This document shows, piece by piece, positions 37,164 through 47,742 of a stretch of 64,000 bases of DNA. Origin of the DNA: Hafnia alvei (lineage in GTDB: Bacteria > Pseudomonadota > Gammaproteobacteria > Enterobacterales > Enterobacteriaceae); assembly GCF_900095695.1 (NCBI RefSeq), contig NZ_FMIQ01000084.1, positions 1-64,000 on the forward strand, written 5' to 3'. A program made the translations under genes and the position numbers. Every line of letters begins with the position of its first letter. The stretch's first letter is position 1. A model generated the notes under the pieces. That model searched no databases and had not been told where the DNA came from. It saw only the letters and a program-made list of their open reading frames with translations.

Positions 37164-37426
37164 GCAATGAGATGTGGCACGTATGTGGATTGGTGGTTCA
37201 AGCCAAACCTGAAGCCGTACCCGCCGTCGCAGAAGCTCTGGCCGCCATGCCAGAAACTGAAGTGGCAGCGACAGAACAAGAAAAAGGCAAGTTAGTGGTT
37301 GTCATGCAAAGCGAAGATTCAAACGCATTGCTAGACAGAATTGAGTCAGCGCGCAATGTGGCAGGTGTGCTGGCGGTGTCGCTGGTTTATCACCAGCAGG
37401 ATGAGCAAGGTGAGGATACGCCATGA
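37160..37426 (+). CDS. napD: NapA signal-peptide chaperone NapD
   Basis: NapD binds the Tat signal peptide of NapA and holds back export until cofactors are in place. The 88 residues form a ferredoxin-like fold of the NapD family, opening [22 protein letters not shown] and including [20 protein letters not shown] overlaps couple it with both napF and napA. Confidence 0.93.
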   Translation: MSNEMWHVCGLVVQAKPEAVPAVAEALAAMPETEVAATEQEKGKLVVVMQSEDSNALLDRIESARNVAGVLAVSLVYHQQDEQGEDTP

Positions 37427-39915
37427 AACTCAGTCGTAGAGACTTCATGAAAGCCAACGCCGTCGCCGCTGCAGCAGCAGCTGCAGGGCTGACCATTCCG
37501 ACCGTCGCGAAAGCGGTTGTCGGTGGGGCTGATGAAATTAAGTGGGACAAAGCGCCGTGCCGTTTTTGTGGTACCGGTTGTGGTGTGTTGGTTGGTACGC
37601 AAAATGGTCGCATCGTGGCTTCCCAAGGGGATCCAGATGCACCGGTTAACCGTGGCCTAAACTGCATCAAAGGCTATTTCCTGCCAAAAATCATGTACGG
37701 AAAAGACCGTCTAACGCAGCCTTTGCTGCGTATGAAGAATGGTCAGTACAACAAAGAGGGCGAATTCACGCCGGTGACCTGGGATCAGGCCTTCGACGTG
37801 ATGGAAGAGAAATTCAAAACTTCGCTGAAAGAGAAAGGCCCAACCTCGGTGGGTATGTTTGGATCGGGTCAGTGGACCGTATGGGAAGGCTATGCCGCTT
37901 CCAAACTGTTCAAAGCGGGCTTCCGCTCTAACAACATCGACCCGAATGCGCGTCACTGTATGGCGTCGGCGGTCGTTGGTTTTATGCGTACCTTTGGTAT
38001 GGATGAGCCGATGGGCTGCTACGATGACATCGAACAGGCCGACGCTTTCGTCCTGTGGGGCTCAAACATGGCGGAAATGCACCCGATCCTCTGGTCGCGC
38101 ATTACCAACCGTCGTTTGACCGACCAAAATGTCAAAGTGGCGGTTCTTTCTACCTTTGAACACCGCAGTTTTGAGCTGGCCGATAACCCGATTATCTTCA
38201 CCCCGCAGTCTGACTTGGTGATCCTGAACTACATCGCAAACTACATTATTCAGAATAATGCGGTCGATCAGGAGTTCATGAAGCAGCACGTGAATATTCG
38301 CAAGGGCGCAACAGATATCGGTTACGGCTTACGCCCAACCGATCCGCTGGAAAAAGCCGCGAAAAACCCGGGCAGTGACGCCTCCGAGCCAATGAGCTTT
38401 GAAGACTACAAAGCATTCGTGGCGGAGTATACGCTGGAGAAAACGGCTGAAATGACCGGTGTGCCAAAGGATTCCCTGGAGTCGTTGGCTAAGCTGTATG
38501 CCGATCCAAACATCAAAGTCGTCTCCTACTGGACGATGGGCTTCAACCAACACACGCGCGGTGTTTGGGCCAACAACCTTTGTTACAACATCCATCTGTT
38601 GACCGGCAAAATCTCCAAACCGGGCTGTGGTCCATTCTCTCTGACCGGTCAGCCGTCAGCCTGTGGTACTGCGCGTGAAGTGGGGACGTTCTCCCACCGC
38701 TTGCCTGCAGACATGGTGGTGACCAACGAAAAACACCGTCAGATCGCTGAAAATACATGGAAACTGCCAGCGGGTACCATTCCAGAAAAAGTGGGTCTAC
38801 ACGCCGTAGCGCAAGACCGTGCGCTGAAAGACGGCACGCTCAACGCTTACTGGGTGATGTGTAACAACAATATGCAGGCTGGGCCAAACATCAACGCTGA
38901 CCGTATGCCGGGCTGGCGTGATCCACGTAACTTCATCGTGGTTTCCGATCCGTACCCAACCGTCAGCGCTTTGGCCGCCGACCTGATTTTACCAACCGCA
39001 ATGTGGGTGGAAAAAGAAGGGGCTTATGGTAACGCCGAGCGCCGTACTCAGTTCTGGCATCAGCAGGTGAAAGCGCCGGGTGAGGCCAAATCTGATCTGT
39101 GGCAGATGATGGAGTTCTCCAAACGCTTCAAAGTAGAAGACGTTTGGCCTGCGGAGCTCATCAACAGTAAGCCAGAGCTGAAGGGCAAAACGTTGTTCGA
39201 TGTGCTTTATGCCAACGGCAACGTCAACAAATTCAAGCTAGAAGAGATCGCAGCCGATCAATTGAACGATGAATCACGCGATTTTGGGTTCTACGTGCAG
39301 AAAGGGCTGTTTGAAGAGTACGCCTCATTTGGCCGCGGCCATGGTCACGATCTGGCTCCGTTCGATGAATACCACAAAGCGCGCGGTATCCGCTGGCCAG
39401 TGGTGAATGGCAAAGAAACCCTGTGGCGATATCGCGAAGGGTTTGACCCGTTTGTTAAAGCAGGCGAAAGCGTGCGTTTCTACGGCAAACCAGACGGCAA
39501 AGCGGTTATTTTTGCACTGCCATTTGAGCCAGCGGCTGAAGTTCCTGATAAAGAATTCGACCTGTGGCTCTCTACCGGTCGCGTGCTGGAGCATTGGCAT
39601 ACCGGTTCGATGACGCGCCGTGTGCCTGAACTGCACCGTGCGTTCCCGGAAGCGGTGCTGTTTATTCATCCTTTGGATGCTAAACAACGCGGCCTGCGTC
39701 GTGGCGATAAAGTGAAGGTTATTTCTCGCCGTGGCGAACTGGTTTCTATTGTTGAAACCCGTGGACGTAACCGTGTACCGCAAGGACTGGTTTATATGCC
39801 GTTCTTCGATGCCGCTCAGTTGGTGAATAACCTGACGTTGGATGCAACCGATCCGCTGTCCAAAGAAACTGACTTCAAAAAATGTGCGGTAAAAGTTGAA
39901 AAGGTGACTGCCTAA
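37423..39915 (+). CDS. napA: Periplasmic nitrate reductase catalytic subunit NapA
   Basis: NapA reduces nitrate to nitrite in the periplasm with a Mo-bisMGD cofactor and one 4Fe-4S cluster. It has a Tat signal (SRRDFMK, then an alanine-rich stretch). The cluster ligands are C46, C49, C53 and C81, and the Mo ligand is C179 in [10 protein letters not shown]. 830 residues against 828 in E. coli, with the C-terminal cap [18 protein letters not shown] intact. Electrons come from NapB/NapC or NapGH. Confidence 0.97.
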   Translation: MKLSRRDFMKANAVAAAAAAAGLTIPTVAKAVVGGADEIKWDKAPCRFCGTGCGVLVGTQNGRIVASQGDPDAPVNRGLNCIKGYFLPKIMYGKDRLTQPLLRMKNGQYNKEGEFTPVTWDQAFDVMEEKFKTSLKEKGPTSVGMFGSGQWTVWEGYAASKLFKAGFRSNNIDPNARHCMASAVVGFMRTFGMDEPMGCYDDIEQADAFVLWGSNMAEMHPILWSRITNRRLTDQNVKVAVLSTFEHRSFELADNPIIFTPQSDLVILNYIANYIIQNNAVDQEFMKQHVNIRKGATDIGYGLRPTDPLEKAAKNPGSDASEPMSFEDYKAFVAEYTLEKTAEMTGVPKDSLESLAKLYADPNIKVVSYWTMGFNQHTRGVWANNLCYNIHLLTGKISKPGCGPFSLTGQPSACGTAREVGTFSHRLPADMVVTNEKHRQIAENTWKLPAGTIPEKVGLHAVAQDRALKDGTLNAYWVMCNNNMQAGPNINADRMPGWRDPRNFIVVSDPYPTVSALAADLILPTAMWVEKEGAYGNAERRTQFWHQQVKAPGEAKSDLWQMMEFSKRFKVEDVWPAELINSKPELKGKTLFDVLYANGNVNKFKLEEIAADQLNDESRDFGFYVQKGLFEEYASFGRGHGHDLAPFDEYHKARGIRWPVVNGKETLWRYREGFDPFVKAGESVRFYGKPDGKAVIFALPFEPAAEVPDKEFDLWLSTGRVLEHWHTGSMTRRVPELHRAFPEAVLFIHPLDAKQRGLRRGDKVKVISRRGELVSIVETRGRNRVPQGLVYMPFFDAAQLVNNLTLDATDPLSKETDFKKCAVKVEKVTA

Positions 39916-39936
39916 TCAGGCAAGGAGCGTTACCTG

Positions 39937-40689
39937 ATGACGAAACAACGAGATAAAGGGCCTGCGCGCCGTCGCTTTTTACGCGATGCGGTGCGCAGTG
40001 CGGGTGGATTAGCCGGGCTGACGTTGGTTCTGGGATTGCAACAAAAGCAATCACAGGCGCGTGATGGCTTAGCGTTGCGTCCACCGGGAGCCTTGCCGGA
40101 CGGTGAGTTTGAGCGCGCCTGCATTCGCTGTGGGCAGTGCGTTCAGGCTTGTCCTTATGACACGCTGAAGTTAGCGACGCTGCTGTCGCCTTCTTCGGCA
40201 GGCACCCCTTATTTTGTTGCGAGACAAACGCCTTGTGAAATGTGTGAAGACATTCCTTGTGTGGTGGCTTGTCCGAGCGCGGCGCTCGATCCCAAACTGA
40301 CCGACATCGATGATGCGCGGATGGGATTGGCGGTGCTACTCGATCATGAGAACTGCCTGAATTGGCAAGGCTTACGCTGTGATGTGTGTTACCGCGTCTG
40401 CCCATCGATTGATAAAGCCATCACGCTGGAGCTGCATCGCAACGAACGAACCGGCGTGCATGCGAAATTCTTGCCGACGGTTCACAGCGATGCTTGCACC
40501 GGCTGCGGAAAATGCGAGCAGGCCTGCGTACTGGATGAGGCGGCGATCAAAGTGTTGCCGCTCTCGATTGCACGCGGAGAGCTTGGAAAGCATTACCGTT
40601 TGGGATGGGAAGAGAAAGCGAAGGTTGGACACTCATTAGTTCCGTCCGGTACCCAGCTACCTTCACGTATGCCGCAGGGAGGTGAATGA
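39937..40689 (+). CDS. napG: Quinol dehydrogenase ferredoxin subunit NapG
   Basis: NapG is a periplasmic iron-sulfur protein that with NapH oxidises quinols, mainly ubiquinol, for NapA. It has a Tat-type start ([10 protein letters not shown]) and four cysteine clusters: [35 protein letters not shown] and [11 protein letters not shown]. 250 residues; GGAG nine bases before the ATG. Its stop overlaps the napH start. Confidence 0.95.
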   Translation: MTKQRDKGPARRRFLRDAVRSAGGLAGLTLVLGLQQKQSQARDGLALRPPGALPDGEFERACIRCGQCVQACPYDTLKLATLLSPSSAGTPYFVARQTPCEMCEDIPCVVACPSAALDPKLTDIDDARMGLAVLLDHENCLNWQGLRCDVCYRVCPSIDKAITLELHRNERTGVHAKFLPTVHSDACTGCGKCEQACVLDEAAIKVLPLSIARGELGKHYRLGWEEKAKVGHSLVPSGTQLPSRMPQGGE

Positions 40690-41555
40690 TGGCGAACAGT
40701 GCAAATCAGGCCGGTCTTGAAGCACGCCAACGTCACGGTATTATCCGCAGCCATCGCTGGCTGCTGCTACGCCGTTTAAGCCAACTGATGGTTTTGATGA
40801 TGTTTTTATCAGGGCCGTGGTGGGGAATTTGGATTTTAAAAGGGAACTACAGCGGCAGTTTACTGCTAGAAACCGTTCCTTTGACCGATCCATTAATGAT
40901 GTTGGAAAGCGTGTTTGCCGGGCACTGGCCAGCGCTAACGGCTTTGGCGGGAACATTGGTCGTGGTAGTGGCCTATTCGCTGATAGCCAGTCGCGCGTTT
41001 TGTGCCTGGGTTTGTCCGTTAAATCCAGTCACTGATTTAGCCGCGTGGATGCGGCGCAAGCTGAATATTCGCCAATCTGCGTCACTGCCACGGACCCTAC
41101 GCTATGGCATTTTGCTGGCGGTGCTGGCGGGAAGTGCCATCAGTGGCACCTTGCTGTGGGAATGGCTGAATCCGGTAGCGCTGCTTGGGCGGAGCCTGAT
41201 TTTCGGTGCTTTTGGCGGCCTTTGGCTGATTCTTGCGGTGTTCCTGTTTGACCTGTTGGTAACGGAGCATGGTTGGTGTGGCCACATTTGCCCGATGGGT
41301 GCGCTGTATGGCGTGATTGGTGCTAAAGCGGTTCTCCGTGTTAGCGCTGAACATCGAGAAAAATGCACGCGCTGTATGGACTGTTTTCACGTTTGTCCAG
41401 AGTCTCAGGTGTTACGTGAGCCTGTATTAAATAACGATCATAGCCCGCTGGTACTGAGCAAAGATTGCATCAGCTGCGGGCGTTGCATGGATGTGTGTGC
41501 CGAGCACGTATTCGAATTTAAGAACCGATTTCATCGTTCGGGAGCTAAAGAATGA
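40689..41555 (+). CDS. napH: Quinol dehydrogenase membrane subunit NapH
   Basis: NapH anchors NapG and is proposed to oxidise quinol at the inner membrane. It has four membrane segments, the CxxxCP motifs CAWVCPLNP and CGHICPMGA, and two C-terminal 4Fe-4S clusters (CTRCMDCFHVCPE, CISCGRCMDVC). I use the second ATG (40689, 288 residues), since GGGAGG is six bases from it and only three from ATG 40686. Stop overlaps napB by four bases. Confidence 0.94.
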   Translation: MANSANQAGLEARQRHGIIRSHRWLLLRRLSQLMVLMMFLSGPWWGIWILKGNYSGSLLLETVPLTDPLMMLESVFAGHWPALTALAGTLVVVVAYSLIASRAFCAWVCPLNPVTDLAAWMRRKLNIRQSASLPRTLRYGILLAVLAGSAISGTLLWEWLNPVALLGRSLIFGAFGGLWLILAVFLFDLLVTEHGWCGHICPMGALYGVIGAKAVLRVSAEHREKCTRCMDCFHVCPESQVLREPVLNNDHSPLVLSKDCISCGRCMDVCAEHVFEFKNRFHRSGAKE

Positions 41556-42013
41556 AGAGCAATGTCCTGAAAAAGCACGCTTCGCTTTGGGCAATGTTAC
41601 AGGCCGTCGTGCTGTCATTGTCTGTGGCTGGCGCCGTATATGCGGCCAGCGACGTCGATTTAAGCCAGTCACCGGAAGTTTCGGGAACGGCAGAAGGGCA
41701 GATCAAAATGCCTAAGCAGCAAGAGCGTATGGCGCTGAACTATGTAAACCAGCCGCCGATGATCCCGCATAGCGTAGACGGCTATCAGATCAGCAAAAAT
41801 ACCAACCGCTGCCTGCAATGCCACGGCGTTGAGCATTACCGTACCACCGGCGCACCGCGCATTAGCCCAACTCACTTTATGGATGCCAACGGCAAAGTGC
41901 TGGGAGAGGTGGCTCCACGTCGTTACTTCTGCCTGCAATGTCACGTACCACAAAGTGATGCACCACCGATTGTAGGTAATAGCTTCCAGCCCGCACCGGG
42001 CTTTGGGCAGTAA
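41552..42013 (+). CDS. napB: Di-haem cytochrome c subunit NapB
   Basis: NapB is the small electron-transfer subunit of the nitrate reductase. A signal peptide ends VYAA. Two haem sites are C87-C90-H91 and C127-C130-H131, both CLQCH. Other histidines (H73, H94, H108) can serve as distal ligands. 153 residues. Haem attachment needs Ccm proteins, which are not in this window. Confidence 0.95.
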   Translation: MKSNVLKKHASLWAMLQAVVLSLSVAGAVYAASDVDLSQSPEVSGTAEGQIKMPKQQERMALNYVNQPPMIPHSVDGYQISKNTNRCLQCHGVEHYRTTGAPRISPTHFMDANGKVLGEVAPRRYFCLQCHVPQSDAPPIVGNSFQPAPGFGQ

Positions 42014-42024
42014 CAGGAGCCGCT

Positions 42025-42651
42025 ATGCTGGATAATAAAGAAGTCAACAAGCCGACCGAGCAGAAAAAACCGGGCATGATTCGCCGCGTGTGGCAATGGT
42101 GGCGCCGTCCTAGCCGTTTGGCTTTGGGCACGCTGCTGCTGCTGGGTTTTGTCGCCGGGATTATTTTCTGGGGCGGATTCAATACAGGTATGGAAATGGC
42201 GAATACGGAAAAATTCTGTATCAGCTGCCATGAAATGCGCGACAACGTGTATCAGGAATATATGGATACCGTTCACTACACCAACCGCAGCGGTGTGCGT
42301 GCTACCTGTCCTGATTGCCATGTCCCACATGAGTGGGTGCCTAAAATTGTACGTAAAATCAAGGCGAGTAAAGAGCTGTATGCTAAAGCTTTTGGCCTGA
42401 TTGATACGCCGCAAAAGTTTGAAGCACATCGCTTAGTCATGGCTGAAAACGAATGGGCGCGCATGAAAGCCAATGATTCTCAGGAGTGTCGTAACTGCCA
42501 CAACTTTGAATACATGGATTTCACGGCACAGAAAACCGTAGCAGGAAAAATGCACGATCAAGCTATTCAGGACGGAAAAACCTGTATCGACTGTCATAAA
42601 GGGATAGCGCATAAGCTGCCTGATATGAAAGGGATCAAGAACGGGTTTTAA
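42025..42651 (+). CDS. napC: Tetra-haem quinol dehydrogenase NapC
   Basis: NapC (NapC/NirT family) takes electrons from menaquinol and passes them to NapB. One N-terminal membrane helix (about 32-50) anchors it. Four haem motifs are visible: CISCH, CPDCH, CRNCH and CIDCH. 208 residues. Last gene of the nap operon; the ccm genes that follow in E. coli are absent here. Confidence 0.96.
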   Translation: MLDNKEVNKPTEQKKPGMIRRVWQWWRRPSRLALGTLLLLGFVAGIIFWGGFNTGMEMANTEKFCISCHEMRDNVYQEYMDTVHYTNRSGVRATCPDCHVPHEWVPKIVRKIKASKELYAKAFGLIDTPQKFEAHRLVMAENEWARMKANDSQECRNCHNFEYMDFTAQKTVAGKMHDQAIQDGKTCIDCHKGIAHKLPDMKGIKNGF

Positions 42652-42752
42652 GCGTTCTATGGTGTTGGCATGAGATTAGGTATGTCCATGGGTTATGGCT
42701 GATTAACCGTATTTTGCCCGCTAATCCATACCGAGTTTTATCGCTATATCGG

Positions 42753-42872
42753 TGAAGGGGCGCTTTGGCGCCCCTCATTGTACGCCGGTGACTCGGTTTA
42801 TCGGTGAATACCGTTGCGGCTAGGCGGACGAAACCTTATTCGGAATGCAGAATCCCCTCCCTCCTACATTGA
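42753..42872. repeat. Dispersed intergenic repeat, copy B
   Basis: Hairpin AGGGGCGC (42756-42763) / GCGCCCCT (42768-42775), TCATTGTACGCC, and TAGGCGGACGAAACCTTATT (42821-42840), ending in CCTACATTGA. The parts and their order match copy A at 261-420, including the CTACATTGA tail. Confidence 0.6.
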
Positions 42873-42950
42873 TGTCCCGCACTCGTTGGCGTAAATTGCT
42901 CCTTCCGCTCGAATCTCATGAGCCCCGCATTTGTAAGGGAGTTGTACTGC

Positions 42951-43520
42951 GTGAAAATTGAAATGATCAGCAACAAGGTGTTATCCGATCATTGGGCAGT
43001 CCTGCGTCAATACACCTATGATTTAACGCGACATAATGGCGGCACGGTGCGCCAAATGCGCGAGGTCTATGACCGCGGTAATGGCGCTACGTTGTTGCTG
43101 TATAGCGTAGAGAAAAAAACGGTCGTGCTTATTCGCCAGTTCCGTATTCCAACCTACCTTAACGGTAACCGCGACGGTCTGTTGATCGAAACCATCGCCG
43201 GCTTGCTGGATAACGATGCGCCGGAGGACTGTGTGCGTCGAGAAGCAATGGAAGAAACCGGTTTTGAAGTAGGCCAAGTGACTAAAGTGTTTGAGGCCTA
43301 TATGTCGCCCGGCGGCGTAACCGAAATTATTCATTTCTTTGCTGCTCCGTACACCAATAGTCAAAAAGTGGCGGCTGGTGGTGGAATAGAAGATGAAGAT
43401 ATTGAAATCTTAGAGCTCCCTTTCCAGCAGGCCCTCGAGATGATTAAGAGCGGTGAAATTAAAGATGGTAAAACCATCATGCTGTTGCAGTACGCCCAAA
43501 TTCAGGGCTGGATGAATTAA
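42951..43520 (+). CDS. nudK: GDP-mannose pyrophosphatase NudK
   Basis: NudK is a Nudix hydrolase that splits GDP-mannose to GMP and mannose-1-phosphate. The Nudix box is clear: [20 protein letters not shown], then [28 protein letters not shown] and [10 protein letters not shown] also match E. coli NudK. I choose the GTG at 42951 ([11 protein letters not shown], 189 residues) behind GGGAG; the upstream part of the frame overlaps the repeat region. Neighbour of the nap cluster here, of aegA-narQ in E. coli. Confidence 0.9.
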   Translation: MKIEMISNKVLSDHWAVLRQYTYDLTRHNGGTVRQMREVYDRGNGATLLLYSVEKKTVVLIRQFRIPTYLNGNRDGLLIETIAGLLDNDAPEDCVRREAMEETGFEVGQVTKVFEAYMSPGGVTEIIHFFAAPYTNSQKVAAGGGIEDEDIEILELPFQQALEMIKSGEIKDGKTIMLLQYAQIQGWMN

Positions 43521-43741
43521 TCTGCTTATGGCCTAGCGTGAACACGATGGGCCACCCTTTCTGTATACCCTCCTGATATGTCCTGTTAGTTTCCTAGCTA
43601 TGAGCAAATTGTTGCGATAAATAACACTTTTTGTTTTGTTGTTTATGGCGTGCTTCATAGATTAAGTTGTTTTGCTCACTATACTGGTGGGGTTTCCTTT
43701 GCGTTAAACACCGATGAAATAAAGTAAAAAAGGACCCTACG

Positions 43742-46021
43742 ATGGACGAACAATTAAAACAAAGTGCGCTTGATTTCCACGAGTTCCCAATCCCAGGCAA
43801 AATTCAGGTCGTGCCGACCAAACCCCTCGCTACACAACGTGATTTAGCCTTAGCCTACTCTCCGGGCGTGGCAGCACCTTGTTTGGAGATCGCCGCCGAT
43901 CCGCTCGCTGCCTATAAATACACCGCGCGTGGAAACTTAGTGGCCGTTATCTCTAACGGTACGGCGGTGCTTGGTTTGGGCAACATTGGTGCCTTAGCGG
44001 GTAAGCCCGTTATGGAAGGCAAGGGCGTTTTGTTTAAAAAATTTGCGGGTATTGACGTCTTCGATATCGAAGTTGATGAGCTTGATCCTGATAAGTTGAT
44101 CGACGTGGTCGCCGCGCTGGAACCCACTTTTGGTGGGATTAACCTTGAAGATATCAAAGCGCCCGAGTGTTTCTACATTGAGAAGAAACTGCGTGAGCGC
44201 ATGAAGATCCCCGTCTTCCATGACGATCAGCACGGAACCGCTATCATCTGTACTGCTGCCGTGCTGAACGGTTTACGCGTGGTGAAAAAACAGATTAGCG
44301 ATGTGCGTCTGGTCGTTTCTGGAGCGGGTGCGTCGGCAATTGCCTGCTTAAATCTGCTGGTGGCATTAGGGCTCAAGCGCGAAAACATCACGGCCTGTGA
44401 CTCCAAAGGGGTGATCTATCAAGGTCGTGAAGAGAATATGGCCGAAAGCAAACAGGCCTATGCGATCAAAGATAATGGCTGGCGCACGCTTGCGGATGCG
44501 ATCCCCAATGCGGATATTTTCCTCGGTTGCTCTGGTCCTGGTGTGATGACGCAAGACATGGTGAAAACCATGGCACGCGATCCGCTGATTTTAGCGTTGG
44601 CTAACCCTGAGCCAGAAATTTTACCGCCGCTGGCTAAGGCCGTTCGACCTGATGCGATCATCTGTACAGGGCGTTCCGACTTCCCTAATCAGGTTAACAA
44701 CGTACTGTGTTTTCCGTTCATTTTCCGTGGCGCATTAGACGTTGGCGCCACCACCATTAATGAAGAGATGAAGCTGGCCTGTGTGCATGCGATTGCTGAT
44801 TTAGCATTGGCGGAGCAGAGCGACGTTGTGGCTTCTGCCTATGGCGATCAGGATCTCTCTTTTGGCCCTGAATACATTATTCCAAAACCGTTCGATCCTC
44901 GCCTGATTGTGAAAATCGCCCCAGCCGTCGCGAAAGCCGCGATGGATTCCGGCGTAGCGACGCGGCCCATTGAAGACTTTGATGCTTACATCGAGCATTT
45001 GACCGAGTTCGTCTATAAAACCAACCTGTTTATGAAGCCCATTTTCTCTCAGGCAAAAAAAGAGAAAAAACGCGTAGTGCTGGCCGAAGGTGAAGAAGAA
45101 CGCGTGTTGCACGCAACCCAAGAGCTGGTCACGCTGGGCATTGCGTCACCGATTCTGGTTGGCCGTCCTGACGTAATCGAAATGCGTTTGAAAAAACTAG
45201 GTCTGCACATTGAAGCAGGTAAAGATTTTGAGATCGTGAATAACGAGTCCGATCCGCGCTTCAACGAATACTGGCGTGAATACTACGAGATCATGAAGCG
45301 TCGCGGCGTTTCCCAAGAACAGGCACGTCGTGCGGTGATTGGCAACCCAACCCTGATTGCGGCCATCATGCTGCAACGCGGTGAGGCCGACGCTATGATC
45401 TGCGGCACTATCGGTAATTATCACGAGCATTATGAAGTGGTACACAACGTATTTGGTTTCCGTGAGGGCGCACACGTGGCGGGTGCCATGAACGCGTTGC
45501 TGCTGCCAAGCGGTAATACCTTCATTGCTGATACCTACGTCAACGACGACCCAACCGCTGAACAGCTGGCTGAAATTACCCTCATGGCGGCGGAAACGGT
45601 GCGCCGCTTTGGTATTGAGCCGAAAGTTGCGTTGCTATCGCACTCCAGTTTTGGGGCATCAGACTGTCCTGCCGCACGTAAAATGCGTCGTACGCTAGAA
45701 TTAGTGAATGCCGCAGCGCCTGAGCTTGAGATCGACGGCGAAATGCACGGCGACGCGGCGCTGGTCGAAAGCATCCGTAATGATGTCATGCCAGACAGCC
45801 CGCTCAAGGGCGCTGCCAACATTTTAATCATGCCAAATATGGAGGCTGCACGTATCAGCTATAACCTGTTGCGCGTTTCTTCTTCTGAGGGGGTTACCGT
45901 TGGGCCGGTATTGATGGGCGTCAGCAAGCCCGTGCATATTTTGACCTCGATAGCCTCTGTGCGCCGCATCGTTAATATGGTGGCGTTATCCGTGGTAGAA
46001 GCGCAAACGCAACCGCTGTAA
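43742..46021 (+). CDS. maeB: NADP-dependent malic enzyme MaeB
   Basis: MaeB decarboxylates malate to pyruvate and makes NADPH. The 759 residues have the usual fusion: malic enzyme domain (about 1-420, with [29 protein letters not shown] and the dinucleotide loop [13 protein letters not shown]) and a C-terminal phosphotransacetylase-like domain (about 430-750), thought to bind acetyl-CoA for control. AGGA precedes the ATG. tktB and talA, next to it in E. coli, are missing here. Confidence 0.97.
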   Translation: MDEQLKQSALDFHEFPIPGKIQVVPTKPLATQRDLALAYSPGVAAPCLEIAADPLAAYKYTARGNLVAVISNGTAVLGLGNIGALAGKPVMEGKGVLFKKFAGIDVFDIEVDELDPDKLIDVVAALEPTFGGINLEDIKAPECFYIEKKLRERMKIPVFHDDQHGTAIICTAAVLNGLRVVKKQISDVRLVVSGAGASAIACLNLLVALGLKRENITACDSKGVIYQGREENMAESKQAYAIKDNGWRTLADAIPNADIFLGCSGPGVMTQDMVKTMARDPLILALANPEPEILPPLAKAVRPDAIICTGRSDFPNQVNNVLCFPFIFRGALDVGATTINEEMKLACVHAIADLALAEQSDVVASAYGDQDLSFGPEYIIPKPFDPRLIVKIAPAVAKAAMDSGVATRPIEDFDAYIEHLTEFVYKTNLFMKPIFSQAKKEKKRVVLAEGEEERVLHATQELVTLGIASPILVGRPDVIEMRLKKLGLHIEAGKDFEIVNNESDPRFNEYWREYYEIMKRRGVSQEQARRAVIGNPTLIAAIMLQRGEADAMICGTIGNYHEHYEVVHNVFGFREGAHVAGAMNALLLPSGNTFIADTYVNDDPTAEQLAEITLMAAETVRRFGIEPKVALLSHSSFGASDCPAARKMRRTLELVNAAAPELEIDGEMHGDAALVESIRNDVMPDSPLKGAANILIMPNMEAARISYNLLRVSSSEGVTVGPVLMGVSKPVHILTSIASVRRIVNMVALSVVEAQTQPL

Positions 46022-46044
46022 AAGCGGTTATTGTTGGGTTTTCT

Positions 46045-46072
46045 AATGCCGCCTACGCGTGTGGGCGGCATT
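46045..46072 (+). terminator. Hairpin after maeB
   Basis: AATGCCGCC (46045-46053) pairs with GGCGGCATT (46064-46072). The T-run is short, so termination may be partial, allowing some read-through to the GNAT gene. Confidence 0.6.
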
Positions 46073-46093
46073 TCAATCGCTGAGGGCATTGCT

Positions 46094-46558
46094 ATGTTGA
46101 TTGCAAAAATTAACGATAACTCACCCTATATCCCACAAATAGCCGCATTGCTGCATTGGGAATGGTCAAGCCTACCGCGTTGGAGTACTCAGGAAGGTAT
46201 TCAGCAGCGCTTTATCATGCGTAATCAGCCAGACAGTGAAGAGTTCACCTTGGTGGCCTACGTTGAAGACGGTCAGTTGCTGGGCACTGCTAGCGTGATT
46301 GTCCATGAATTGGACGATCGCCCCGAGCGTAAATTCTGGCTCGGCGAAGTGTTTACCCCTCCAGAGCACCGTGGCAAAGGCGTTGGCTCTGCACTCACCA
46401 GAGCCTGTGTGGCCCTCGCTCAAGAGAAAGGCATTAAGCAGCTATACCTCTATACACCCGATCAGCAGAGCCTGTACCAGAAATTGGGATGGCAAGAAAT
46501 TGAGAAACGCGAAGTCTCAGGTGAATGGGTTTCTGTGATGAGTCTCAACATCGACTGA
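46094..46558 (+). CDS. GNAT N-acetyltransferase
   Basis: A 154-residue single GNAT domain. LWLGEVFTPPEHRGKGVGSALTRA-type motif A is visible (WLGEVFTPPEHRGKGVGSAL), with the acetyl-CoA loop HRGKGVGS, and motif B LYLYTPDQQSLYQKLGWQEI. The start at 46094 has GAGGG upstream; the longer frame runs through the terminator hairpin and is rejected. Substrate unknown. Confidence 0.82.
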   Translation: MLIAKINDNSPYIPQIAALLHWEWSSLPRWSTQEGIQQRFIMRNQPDSEEFTLVAYVEDGQLLGTASVIVHELDDRPERKFWLGEVFTPPEHRGKGVGSALTRACVALAQEKGIKQLYLYTPDQQSLYQKLGWQEIEKREVSGEWVSVMSLNID

Positions 46559-46588
46559 TTAACCTACCGCTGCCGGTGAATGCTATAT

Positions 46589-46607
46589 GACAATGATTAT
46601 CATTAAG
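46589..46607 (+). promoter_or_regulatory. Fur box upstream of the ChaN-like gene
   Basis: GACAATGATTATCATTAAG matches the 19-bp Fur consensus GATAATGATAATCATTATC at 15 positions and keeps the palindromic core. It lies 42 nt before the ATG. Iron-replete repression is expected. Confidence 0.82.
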
Positions 46608-46648
46608 TTTAAACTAGATTGAAACTTAATGGACTCAAAGGTTATGGC

Positions 46649-47491
46649 ATGAAAAAGATTGGACTACTGGCGGCGGCTTTCCTGCTAAGCGCTTGCGGAA
46701 TTAGCCAGCACGCCCAGACGATCGGCGCGGTACCGCAAGACAATATCGTCGATCTACACACCGGACAAAAACTCACCCCGCAACAGCTGCTCGCTAAGCT
46801 GAGCGTTCAGCCTCGCGTCATCGTTGGCGAAAAGCACGACAATTTACAACATCACCAAATTGAGCAGTGGTTGGTTGAGCAACTTCCGCGTCAGCGCACG
46901 CAGGGCAGCGTATTAATGGAAATGATTACGCCGAACCAACAAGAAAAAGTGAACGCGGTGAAAGATCGGTTCAAACAGGGTAAATCGTTGACCGGTCAGC
47001 AGATTACAGAACAAACGGCATGGCAGAAAGGGTGGAAGTGGGATCTCTACTCTGGCGTTGCCACCGCTGCGCTACAAGGGCCATATCCACTGCTGTCAGC
47101 GAATCTTGATCGCAGCGAAATCAAAAAATTCTACGAGCACCCACTTCCTGTTACCGGTGCGCTAAGCACTCAGCCTTCTGTGCGAGCAGCCATCACGAAA
47201 ACGATCGAAGAGTCTCACGGTGGTCAATTGGAGCCTAAACAGGCCGAGGCCATGTTGGCTATTCAGCAGCAACGTGACCGCCGTATGGCAGAAAGCTTGC
47301 TTGCCGCGCCAACGCCAGCGCTGCTCATCGTGGGGGGCTATCATGCTAATCGAGCCCTAGGGGTTCCTCTGCACATCGAAGATATTGCGCCGATGACAGA
47401 GCTAACGGTGCTGATGCTGGCGGAGAAGGGCGTTAAGGTGGATAAAAGTAACGCAGATTTTGTGTGGTATACGGAGAAAGCTAAGCCATAG
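46649..47491 (+). CDS. ChaN-family haem-binding lipoprotein
   Basis: A 280-residue lipoprotein of the ChaN/DUF399 family; Campylobacter ChaN is an iron-regulated lipoprotein that binds two cofacial haems at a dimer interface. The lipobox LLSAC places the lipidated residue at C16. Family features are VIVGEKHDNLQHHQIE, VLMEMITPNQQEKV and LLIVGGYHANRALGVPLHI. The start at 46649 has AAGG upstream. The Fur box supports a role in iron or haem acquisition. No receptor or transporter gene adjoins it. Confidence 0.85.
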   Translation: MKKIGLLAAAFLLSACGISQHAQTIGAVPQDNIVDLHTGQKLTPQQLLAKLSVQPRVIVGEKHDNLQHHQIEQWLVEQLPRQRTQGSVLMEMITPNQQEKVNAVKDRFKQGKSLTGQQITEQTAWQKGWKWDLYSGVATAALQGPYPLLSANLDRSEIKKFYEHPLPVTGALSTQPSVRAAITKTIEESHGGQLEPKQAEAMLAIQQQRDRRMAESLLAAPTPALLIVGGYHANRALGVPLHIEDIAPMTELTVLMLAEKGVKVDKSNADFVWYTEKAKP

Positions 47492-47569
47492 TTGTGGTCT
47501 GCTGTTTATGGTCTGTTGGTTTCATATTCAGCTCATCTATTGATACTGCGTTACATTCAGACCTTTCTT

Positions 47570-47690
47570 TGTGAAGGCGTACGGGTTAGAAGGCTGTGTA
47601 TTCACAATCGTTGCCCCTAACACGCACGCCTGCACCGTATTGATGAAAACCTCGGTACTCTAGGCGTACGGAGCTTTACACCCATGCACG
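47570..47690. repeat. Degenerate copy of the dispersed repeat (copy C)
   Basis: GAAGGCGTACGGG (47573-47585) and TAGGCGTACGGAGCTTTACA (47661-47680) resemble the GGCGKACGAAACCTTA core of copies A and B. The GC hairpin is not preserved. It fills the gap between the chaN-like gene and the convergent chemotaxis gene. Confidence 0.4.
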
Positions 47691-47742
47691 ATAGGAAACA
47701 GGCGTATGGAATATGATCCTGAACCTAATTTATCTCTGAACC

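Noticed and set aside
42025-42200. Overlapping minus-strand frames across napB and napC
   Set aside because: They mirror codon structure of the haem proteins and have no ribosome sites or known domains.
42918-42950. Upstream ATG extension of nudK
   Set aside because: The codons before GTG 42951 match no NudK sequence and lie in the spacer; the GTG has a better placed GGGAG.
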